Source of the DNA: JBFFSQ01 sp041572275
GTDB taxonomy: Bacteria > Pseudomonadota > Gammaproteobacteria > SZUA-229
Length of the DNA stretch: 16,788 nt
Direction: 5' to 3'
NCBI GenBank assembly: GCA_041572275.1
Contig: JBFFSQ010000049.1
Location: 1-16,788, forward strand
Shown here: positions 1-4,633 of the stretch, in pieces
Position numbering within the stretch: position 1 is the stretch's first letter
How the letters are laid out: every line of letters starts with the position of its first letter
The notes under the pieces: model-generated
What the model was told of the DNA's origin: nothing
Databases searched by the model: none
The model's input: the letters and a program-made list of their open reading frames with translations, nothing else
Program-made: the position numbers and the translations under genes

Positions 1-765
1 CCGCTGGTTATTACAGGTGTGCTTGCTGCGCTTATTTTAATATCAGTTAAAGAATATGTTCAGTATAAAGAGATATTTGAAGATGTAGCAGCCTGGAGTG
101 CCTTTTTCAGTGTTTTCGGTATTGTTTATGCCATTGTGGCAGGTTTCTTATTGGTCACAGTATTAACCAAATACAGCGATCTTAGTCAAGTAATTGAAAA
201 CGAATTAAATGCTGTCGAGACTGTGAGAGATTTTTTAACTTATTTAAATGAAGAAAGAAGTGAAGTCAAAAAGAGTATCAAAGGTGCTCTTTTTCAATAC
301 ACTTTTTCATTACTTAATAACGAATGGCCAGAAATGAGTGATCCACGTGAGCCTATGGATTCAGATACTTCTGAAGAATTATACGAAATAATGCGTAAGA
401 GCAAAAACATTTCAGTTGATACAGAAAGTGATGGAGTTGTGTTCGCTGCCATAATTGAGAATATATCAGATATTACGAAACTACGTACAAGAAGGATCGC
501 CTTGGCTAATGAGAGACTGCCACCTAGATTAAAGATTCTAATGATCTTTATGTCCATTGTTCTCATAGCGGCATTTTTGCTACTAGGCGTTCAAAATATC
601 TATACTCATATAACTATTCTCGTCAGCCTATCTATTTCCATTCATCTCCTATATATGATTATAGAAGACTTAGATCATCCATTTTATGGGATATGGAATA
701 TAAAACGATTGCCGTTAGAAGAGTTGGTAAAAAGATTTACCAAAGAACATGGTGTATCCTCGTAG
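1..765 (+). CDS. DUF4239-type (bestrophin-like) membrane protein, 5' end outside window
   Basis: The frame is open from base 1, so the gene very probably starts upstream; a GTG at 19 is only the first start-like codon inside the window. The visible protein has a hydrophobic segment at the edge, a second around residues 25-50 (ending AGFLLVTVL), a soluble stretch rich in charged residues, and two closing membrane segments around 172-220. The C-terminal block contains EDLDHPFYGIWNI, matching the DLDxPFxG signature I associate with the DUF4239 family of four-helix membrane proteins. Their molecular function is not established; remote similarity to bestrophin channels has been suggested. An attC-like site begins 11 bases after the stop, so this is probably an integron cassette gene. 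The gene is AT-rich compared with the core genes further right. Family call is fairly firm; function is unknown. Confidence 0.72.
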   Translation, partial: PLVITGVLAALILISVKEYVQYKEIFEDVAAWSAFFSVFGIVYAIVAGFLLVTVLTKYSDLSQVIENELNAVETVRDFLTYLNEERSEVKKSIKGALFQYTFSLLNNEWPEMSDPREPMDSDTSEELYEIMRKSKNISVDTESDGVVFAAIIENISDITKLRTRRIALANERLPPRLKILMIFMSIVLIAAFLLLGVQNIYTHITILVSLSISIHLLYMIIEDLDHPFYGIWNIKRLPLEELVKRFTKEHGVSS

Positions 766-776
766 ATACAAGTAAT

Positions 777-857
777 GCCTAACAATCACATCAATTCGTA
801 CGCAATAGCGCACTCGGATCGCCACTTAGTGTCGTCCGTATATGCAAAATGTTATGC
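777..857 (+). other. attC-like integron recombination site
   Basis: The left end reads GCCTAAC (777-783) and the right end GTTATGC (851-857), the layout of attC R'' and R' core sites with the conserved AAC/GTT pair. The interior has an apical hairpin: GATCGCCAC (817-825) against GTGTCGTC (829-836) around TTA, with one bulge. The rest of the stem pairs poorly. Position supports the call: the preceding gene stops 11 bases before it, and the next gene starts 16 bases after it. At 81 bp it lies within the usual attC size range. Recombination activity is inferred, not seen. Confidence 0.6.
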
Positions 858-873
858 GTAAAAAGGACGAAAA

Positions 874-1359
874 GTGCAAGTAGGAACATTGATATTGTTC
901 TCTGGAAAGATGGGAGCAGGAAAATCAACTAAATCGAAGCAGGTTTCTCAAGAACGAAATGCAGTTTTGATCTCTGAAGATGAGTGGTTATCGAGGCTTT
1001 ACCCAAATCTAATCACTTCATTTAATGATTACCTCCATTATTCTTCATTACTGAAACCGCTAGTCAAATCACATGTTTTGGATATATTGAAAACAGGTAC
1101 AAGTGTTGTCATGGATTTTCCAGCAAACACTGTTAATCAACGAAAGTGGTTTAAAGAACTAATTACCGAAGCCAATGCACCAAACGAGCTTATCTATCTA
1201 AAAGTAAGTAATGATGTTTGTTTGAAACAAATAGAGAAAAGGCGATTAGAGCAGCCAGAAAGAGCGATCTTTGACACAGAAACAATGTTCATTGAAGTAA
1301 CCAGGTATTTTCAGGAACCCGAACAAAGTGAAGGGTTTAATCTACAAGTTGTGGATTGA
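874..1359 (+). CDS. Small P-loop ATPase/kinase (AAA_33-like)
   Basis: The GTG start at 874 is chosen because an AAAAGGA-type ribosome binding site lies just upstream (861-867) and because it places the Walker A motif near the N-terminus, as usual. Residues 11-19 (GKMGAGKST) are the P-loop. An acidic patch ISEDEW follows near residue 33, and a basic LEKRR-like lid region containing KRRLEQPERA lies around 130. The C-terminal FQEPEQSEGFNL matches the PxxxEGF ending seen in AAA_33/zeta-toxin-like kinases. Such proteins phosphorylate small molecules or nucleotides; the substrate cannot be read from this sequence. At 161 residues it is about normal for single-domain members. It follows an attC-like site directly and is AT-rich like the gene before it. 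No antitoxin-like partner gene is adjacent, so I do not call it a toxin. Confidence 0.75.
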   Translation: MQVGTLILFSGKMGAGKSTKSKQVSQERNAVLISEDEWLSRLYPNLITSFNDYLHYSSLLKPLVKSHVLDILKTGTSVVMDFPANTVNQRKWFKELITEANAPNELIYLKVSNDVCLKQIEKRRLEQPERAIFDTETMFIEVTRYFQEPEQSEGFNLQVVD

Positions 1360-1469
1360 AAAGCATTACAATCTATTCATATGGGATGCTTACTTCGTTG
1401 ATGCCCTAAAACTTAAATATTTGCCCTTAATGAAGAGAGGAATACAATAACCCGCATGGAGAAAGCATC

Positions 1470-2795
1470 ATGAATCACCCAATTCGTATTTCACATTCTC
1501 TGCTTGTAGCTTTTCTGGCCGTATTAGGGCTTTTTGCGCAAACCCATGCACAATCCAGTTCCTACATGAGTGCAGAGGAATCTAACCCTAGCCTGTTGGG
1601 CTGGATGACAGGCTTTCCGCCGTCGTCTGAGAAATTGATTATGCAGCCGGAGTCAGATTTCTTTAGCTTCCCAAAGTTGCGATGGACGGTATGCCACATT
1701 CGTGAGCTGATGCCCACAAAGCAAGTGAATAGAGGTGTCGGCCCGCCGGTCCCGCTAGAGTATGCAATTGATAAAAGTATTGACGCCGTGACCTTCATGC
1801 CTACAGGTGGCGAAAAACCGATGACATGGAAGGAATCCCTGTCGGCGAATTATACCGACGGCATTCTCATTCTTCACAAGGACAAAATTGTTTATGAGAA
1901 ATACTCTGGCTGTCTTGATGAGATGGGCAAGCATGCCGCCATGTCGATGACCAAGTCTATTACGGGACTTCTGGCCGAGATCCTGGTAGTGGAAGGACGG
2001 CTCGACGATAAAGTGAAGGTTTCTTCAATCATCCCGGAACTCAAGAATAGCGCGTTTGGCAACGCGACAGTGCGCCAGGTCATGGACATGACCACGGCTC
2101 TTGACTACAGCGAGGACTACGCTGATCCAAAGGCGGATATATGGATCTATTCAAAGGCGGCGAGCCCATTACCGAAACCAAAGGACTATGAAGGCCCAAA
2201 CGGCTATTTTGAATATCTGCAAACCGTCAAGCAGGACGGTGTCCACGGTGAAGCTTTTGCTTACAGGACAATCAATACGGACGCACTCGGTTGGATTATA
2301 TCGCGGGTCACAGGCAAGGATCTTGCGCACCTGCTGTCGGAGCGTATCTGGAGCAGAATGGGAACGGAGCAGGATGGATATATGACCGTGGACGCCAAGG
2401 GAACACCTTTTGCTGGCGGCGGACTCAGTGCAGGCATGCGAGACTTGGGGCGTATTGGGCTGCTAATGCTTAACGGCGGAAATATAAATGGGCAAAGGTT
2501 GTTCCCGAAAGAGGTTATGGAGAACATCCGAGCCGGTGGCGATAAGAAAGCCTTTGCTAAGGCTGGCTACAAAATGCTTAAAGGCGGGAGTTACTATAGT
2601 ATGTGGTGGGTTTTACATAACAAGCATGGCGCTTTTGCTGCACGTGGTGTTCATGGGCAAACCATCTATGTGGACCCAACCGCCGAGATGGTCATCGTGC
2701 GGTTCGCGTCTTTCCCCACGGCTAAGAACGCGCAGATTGACCCCACCTCGTTGCCAGCCTATCAGGCCGTGGCCAAGTATTTGATGAAAAAGTGA
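1470..2795 (+). CDS. Secreted beta-lactamase-fold serine hydrolase (class C / 6-aminohexanoate-hydrolase-like)
   Basis: A 441-residue protein with a cleavable signal peptide (hydrophobic core about 10-24, AHA before the likely cut near residue 28), so it should act in the periplasm. The SxxK nucleophile motif is SMTK, with Ser159 and Lys162. A second motif, YRTIN, puts Tyr265 in the YxN-like position, followed by TDALGWII. HGQ near the C-terminus sits where the KTG-like triad element lies in this superfamily. This pattern fits the serine hydrolases grouped with class C beta-lactamases, EstB-type esterases and 6-aminohexanoate-dimer hydrolase; the substrate is unknown and beta-lactam resistance should not be assumed. 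GGAG lies about 9 bases before the ATG. The gene is richer in G+C than the two before it, which suggests a different origin. An attC-like site follows directly. Confidence 0.82.
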   Translation: MNHPIRISHSLLVAFLAVLGLFAQTHAQSSSYMSAEESNPSLLGWMTGFPPSSEKLIMQPESDFFSFPKLRWTVCHIRELMPTKQVNRGVGPPVPLEYAIDKSIDAVTFMPTGGEKPMTWKESLSANYTDGILILHKDKIVYEKYSGCLDEMGKHAAMSMTKSITGLLAEILVVEGRLDDKVKVSSIIPELKNSAFGNATVRQVMDMTTALDYSEDYADPKADIWIYSKAASPLPKPKDYEGPNGYFEYLQTVKQDGVHGEAFAYRTINTDALGWIISRVTGKDLAHLLSERIWSRMGTEQDGYMTVDAKGTPFAGGGLSAGMRDLGRIGLLMLNGGNINGQRLFPKEVMENIRAGGDKKAFAKAGYKMLKGGSYYSMWWVLHNKHGAFAARGVHGQTIYVDPTAEMVIVRFASFPTAKNAQIDPTSLPAYQAVAKYLMKK

Positions 2796-2811
2796 CGGGC
2801 ACATAAACAGG

Positions 2812-2883
2812 GGTGAACAAGGCGTCTTACCGGACGACAATTCTGCTTCGCTGCATGGGCGCCGGTGAGCCTGGTCGTTATGT
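2812..2883 (+). other. attC-like integron recombination site
   Basis: This imperfect palindrome starts 16 bases after the hydrolase stop. AAC (2816-2818) can pair with GTT (2877-2879), AGGC (2820-2823) with GCCT (2869-2872), and ACCGG (2829-2833) with CCGGT (2862-2866). The unequal spacers leave extrahelical bases, as in attC sites. The right end GTTATGT followed by AAAA resembles the start of many chromosomal integron cassettes, and AACAAGGCG is a frequent left-end sequence in such arrays. The R'' core is degenerate (GGTGAAC), so it may be decayed. A small ORF with a good ribosome binding site starts about 20 bases after it, as expected for the next cassette. Confidence 0.62.
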
Positions 2884-2901
2884 AAAATCAAAGGAATAAC
2901 A

Positions 2902-3034
2902 ATGGAACCATTATTTTTTCCAGCTTTAGTTGCTTTAGCTAGAGGTTACTTCTTAATACGAAATATATTGCATTTAAAGCACGAAGAACAATTGTAGGAC
3001 TATATTGATACCAGCCCTAAACTAAAGTTATGGG
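2902..3034 (+). pseudogene. Small cassette ORF interrupted by in-frame TAG (short membrane-anchored protein remnant)
   Basis: AAGGAA at 2891-2896 precedes an ATG at 2902. A 31-codon ORF with a hydrophobic N-terminus (PLFFPALVALARGYFLI) and a charged tail ending KHEEQL stops at TAG (2995-2997). The same frame then continues sensibly as DYIDTSPKLKLWVKR up to about 3040. The order of hydrophobic anchor, charged EEQL-like stretch and SPKxKLW block recalls short hypothetical proteins I associate with integron cassettes, from memory only. The simplest reading is a gene broken by a nonsense mutation and then truncated where the TetR fragment begins. It could instead be a real 31-residue peptide. The in-frame readthrough reaches a TGA at 3064-3066, but its last residues overlap the TetR-like fragment in another frame. 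Confidence 0.45.
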
Positions 3035-3037
3035 TGA

Positions 3038-3157
3038 AAAGGATACAGCGGTACGTCATTGAGTGATTTCACAAAAGCAATGGGTATTAATAAGCCCAGT
3101 CTTTACGCCGCATTTGGCAATAAGGAAGCGCTGTTCATTAAGAAATTGGATCGTTAA
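3038..3157 (+). pseudogene. TetR/AcrR-family regulator fragment (helix-turn-helix only)
   Basis: The frame starting after a TGA at 3035-3037 encodes KGYSGTSLSDFTKAMGI, then NKPSLYAAFGNKEALF and a short tail ending LDR before TAA (3155-3157). This is the classic TetR N-terminal DNA-binding block: G-Y-x-G-T-S, then the LxxxMGI recognition turn, then PSLYxxFGNKEALF. No start codon, no N-terminal helix and no ligand-binding domain follow, so about 39 residues of a normally ~190-residue protein survive. It cannot work as a regulator alone. It joins the preceding cassette ORF at about 3035-3042 and is followed in the same frame by a MarR-like fragment. Confidence 0.72.
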
Positions 3158-3313
3158 TCAGGTTTAACGGGACCACAATTGTTAGTAATGCAAGTAATCT
3201 TACAGCCTGAGCCTACGACAGCAGGACTGGTGGCTTGCGAGATGAACCTCAGTCAGGCGACAGTGACCTCGATTCTGGACAAGCAAGAGAAGAAGATTGT
3301 TTGTAGTCAATAG
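3158..3313 (+). pseudogene. MarR-family regulator fragment (winged-helix core only)
   Basis: Directly after the TAA of the TetR fragment, and in the same frame, the sequence reads SGLTGPQLLVMQ, then a diverged stretch, then MNLSQATVTSILDKQEKK and a stop at 3311-3313. LTxPQLLVM and LSQATVTSILDxxEK are the second helix and the recognition helix of MarR proteins; EctR-like regulators have the same words. There is no start codon, and the wing and dimerisation helices are missing, so about 50 of a usual ~150-170 residues remain. The diverged middle (QVILQPEPTTAG) and DKQEKK in place of the usual DxLEKRG suggest decay. It is not functional as seen. Confidence 0.68.
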
Positions 3314-3335
3314 ATTAGCAATAAATTTTTGGCAT

Positions 3336-3363
3336 AAAAAAACCCTCATTCGAGGGTTTTTTT
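3336..3363. terminator. Bidirectional rho-independent terminator
   Basis: AACCCTC (3341-3347) pairs with GAGGGTT (3352-3358) around a 4-base loop, flanked by a run of A on the left and a run of T on the right. The T-run appears on either strand, so it can end transcription from the cassette/regulator remnants (+) and from the 61-residue ORF (-), whose stop lies about 22 bases away. Confidence 0.85.
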
Positions 3364-3385
3364 ACTTCATGCTGAAAAGAATACG

Positions 3386-3571
3386 TTATGCACTCTTTTT
3401 CATTTCACGGTGAGCATCCCAGGCATCATGGATCTGGTTAACCGCGTGAGTCAGCCTATGTTCAGTGATTTCGATGGCGCAGCCGTCATCATCCATAATT
3501 ATGTCACCACTAAAGCCAGTCAGGGCGATGGCGTAAGCGTATTTGCTGCATAGGTCATCAATATCTTGCAT
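3386..3571 (-). CDS. Small acidic protein of unknown function (61 aa)
   Basis: A 61-codon ORF on the minus strand with GAGG about 8 bases before its ATG and a strong terminator just after its stop, which together argue that it is expressed. I recognise no family. The protein is mixed acidic and helical: an N-terminal DIDDLCSKYAYAIA, a glycine turn with an acidic cluster (IIMDDDGCAIEI) and a C-terminal His/Ala-rich helix with Lys-Lys near the end. There are two cysteines, no signal peptide and no membrane segment. Upstream on the same strand lie a long imperfect hairpin, a -10 like TATAAT and two palindromes, so its expression may be controlled at both transcription and leader level. That control is inferred from layout only. 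Confidence 0.6.
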   Translation of the reverse strand: MQDIDDLCSKYAYAIALTGFSGDIIMDDDGCAIEITEHRLTHAVNQIHDAWDAHREMKKSA

Positions 3572-3596
3572 GTTAAATCCTCAATATAAAGTTTGA

Positions 3597-3658
3597 AATC
3601 TTGATTTCTAACGACCCACCTGACTCGGTTTGTGAGTAGGTTTTTAGAAATCGAGATT
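3597..3658 (-). promoter_or_regulatory. Long imperfect hairpin in the leader of the 61-aa ORF
   Basis: The arms AATCTTGATTTCTAA (3597-3611) and TTAGAAATCGAGATT (3644-3658) are complementary over 15 positions with one mismatch. Inside, ACCTGACTC and GAGTAGGT can pair with a bulge. The structure ends about 25 bases before the ORF start, just upstream of the GAGG ribosome binding site, and would be transcribed from a start point near 3665. It could be a structured 5' leader, a cis-regulatory RNA, an operator or the end of a small RNA. I do not recognise a known riboswitch class in it. Confidence 0.55.
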
Positions 3659-3672
3659 GTGTACGGGGCGCG

Positions 3673-3701
3673 ATTATATAATAAATTTATTATGTAATTA
3701 A
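3673..3701 (-). promoter_or_regulatory. Candidate promoter for the 61-aa ORF
   Basis: On the minus strand a perfect TATAAT lies at 3678-3673. A weak -35 (TTAATT, 3701-3696) lies 17 bases upstream. The predicted start near 3665 is followed by a G+C-rich discriminator and gives a leader of about 94 bases that includes the long hairpin. The surrounding AT-richness makes chance -10 matches likely. Confidence 0.4.
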
Positions 3702-3720
3702 ATAGCGACATGAAAAAAAC

Positions 3721-3734
3721 TTATCTGCAGATAA
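3721..3734. promoter_or_regulatory. Perfect 14-bp palindrome, candidate operator
   Basis: TTATCTGCAGATAA is a perfect inverted repeat with no spacer. It lies about 20 bp upstream of the candidate -35 of the 61-aa ORF promoter and 15 bp from a second palindrome. No regulator can be named. Confidence 0.4.
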
Positions 3735-3749
3735 TAAAAAACGTGAACT

Positions 3750-3762
3750 GGTAATCATTACC
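3750..3762. promoter_or_regulatory. GGTAATcATTACC palindrome, Fur-like 6-1-6 arrangement
   Basis: Two 6-bp arms around one base, which is the 6-1-6 layout of the Fur core (GATAAT-n-ATTATC) with one symmetric change in each arm. It lies upstream of the candidate promoter of the 61-aa ORF. Only one unit is present and the change is at a conserved base, so Fur or Zur binding is a guess. Confidence 0.3.
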
Positions 3763-3845
3763 TGTATGGAAATTATGTAAGCTATTGTTTTATATATAAA
3801 AAAATGATTTTTTTGTTGTCGGGGCTTTAGCTGAAGAATAGGGTG

Positions 3846-3881
3846 AATGGCGGGTGCAGGTAGGTCGCTGCACCCGCCATT
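3846..3881. terminator. Strong perfect hairpin without T-run, probable transcript end
   Basis: AATGGCGGGTGCAG (3846-3859) and CTGCACCCGCCATT (3868-3881) are perfectly complementary over 14 bp around an 8-base loop. It lies 34 bp after the stop of the PA3496-like gene on the minus strand. No T-run follows on either strand, so it may terminate inefficiently or protect the mRNA 3' end. It could also be an interspersed palindromic repeat, but only one copy is seen here. Confidence 0.55.
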
Positions 3882-3915
3882 TATCTGTTTACTGGGCTGT
3901 TAGCGCATAGGAGTT

Positions 3916-4110
3916 TCAGAAATTAGCGTCAAAAAACATATCTTCAATCTGACGTTTTAAATTCAGTTCTTCGAGATAGTCTTCGATACGTTTTCGGGAC
4001 GTTTCATTACTTGTGGATCTAGAGGCGATGAGCTGATTTTCGTCAATGTCATCATCGTCGTTATCCATCAAATCATCATTGTTGTCATCAAGCATTATGT
4101 ATCTACCCAT
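3916..4110 (-). CDS. PA3496-like small acidic protein, putative envelope integrity family
   Basis: A 64-residue protein with a highly acidic N-terminal half (runs of Asp/Asn around residues 8-22) and a basic-acidic helical C-terminal half containing SRKRIEDYLEELNLKRQIEDMF. This two-part layout, with R-R-x-I-E-D-x-x-E followed by L-x-x-x-I-x-D, matches my memory of the PA3496 family of short gammaproteobacterial proteins, named for putative envelope integrity. The biochemical role is not known. The start may be the ATG at 4110 or an in-frame ATG at 4095 (MLDD...); neither has a clear ribosome binding site, and the shorter form looks more family-like. A strong hairpin follows the stop. Confidence 0.68.
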   Translation of the reverse strand: MGRYIMLDDNNDDLMDNDDDDIDENQLIASRSTSNETSRKRIEDYLEELNLKRQIEDMFFDANF

Positions 4111-4633
4111 TGTGTACGTTGCTAGCCATCGCTACCGGAAGCTGAGCGGATGTTAAGATAAACAGCGCCTGTCATGGTTTTGAGTGTGTAGGCGTTATCC
4201 TTTTCAGATCATCCATGGGTTATTGGGAGCACAATCAAATACCGTATACAGTTTTTTTGCTGTCTTTCATTAAGTGCTTTTTATTGATTTACATCGAACA
4301 GGTAAAGCGAAAATTATTGATTGTCATGATCAGTTTTTTAAATCGATATATAGGGATAGAATCTGGTGTTTTATATAATAAAATCAATAATATAGTATGT
4401 TTTTTTGGTGGGCATTATGATTTTCAGCATGTTGCATGAAGAGCGTCTTATCTGATGTTGAGGGTTGTTTCAAAGGAAAATGGATTTACCGATTTAAAAT
4501 GACACCACGTGTTCCACACAAAATTGATGGATTTAGGGTGATGTTAACGATAAACAGGTTATGATTCAGGCAATACTAAAGCGAGCCAGATTGATCTAGT
4601 CGGCTTGTTCAAAAAATAGTGAAAGGATCTTAA
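4111..4633. other. AT-rich intergenic stretch, no supported gene
   Basis: No ORF here has both a ribosome binding site and a recognisable product. A 74-codon ORF at 4215-4439 lies in strongly AT-rich DNA, shows no clear ribosome binding site and gives a composition-driven hydrophobic translation, so I do not call it. The stretch should hold the promoters for the PA3496-like gene (leftward) and ptsP (rightward), but no -35/-10 pair stands out among many AT-rich matches. The nudH/rppH gene that often precedes ptsP is absent. Confidence 0.5.

Larger units (their letters stand above)
1..3034 (+). mobile_element. Probable integron gene-cassette region (remnant array, no integrase in window)
   Basis: Several features together suggest a cassette array. 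All genes here point the same way. Two attC-like sites lie in intergenic gaps at the expected distance from stops and starts. The genes are functionally unrelated: a membrane protein, a P-loop kinase, a secreted hydrolase and a short orphan ORF. Base composition changes between genes. The kinase and the hydrolase have no recognisable attC between them (gap 1360-1469), so either they form one long cassette or a site has decayed. No integrase gene or attI is visible; they could lie upstream of base 1. The right boundary is uncertain; I place it where the last cassette-like ORF runs into the regulator fragments. Confidence 0.5.

Noticed and set aside
874..1359. Zeta-toxin reading of the P-loop kinase
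   Set aside because: Zeta-like fold similarity is general to these kinases; no antitoxin-like gene lies beside it and no toxin-specific motif is visible.
1360..1469. Possible third attC between the kinase and the hydrolase
   Set aside because: No GTT-type right core next to the hydrolase, and no convincing paired arms were found.
3520..3711. 63-codon minus-strand ORF overlapping the 61-aa gene and its leader
   Set aside because: It spans the hairpin and the candidate promoter, lacks a convincing ribosome binding site and shows no protein-like pattern.
4215..4439. 74-codon ORF on the plus strand in AT-rich DNA
   Set aside because: No clear ribosome binding site, a translation that looks composition-driven (Ile/Phe/Leu/Lys rich), no recognisable motif and no supporting neighbour.
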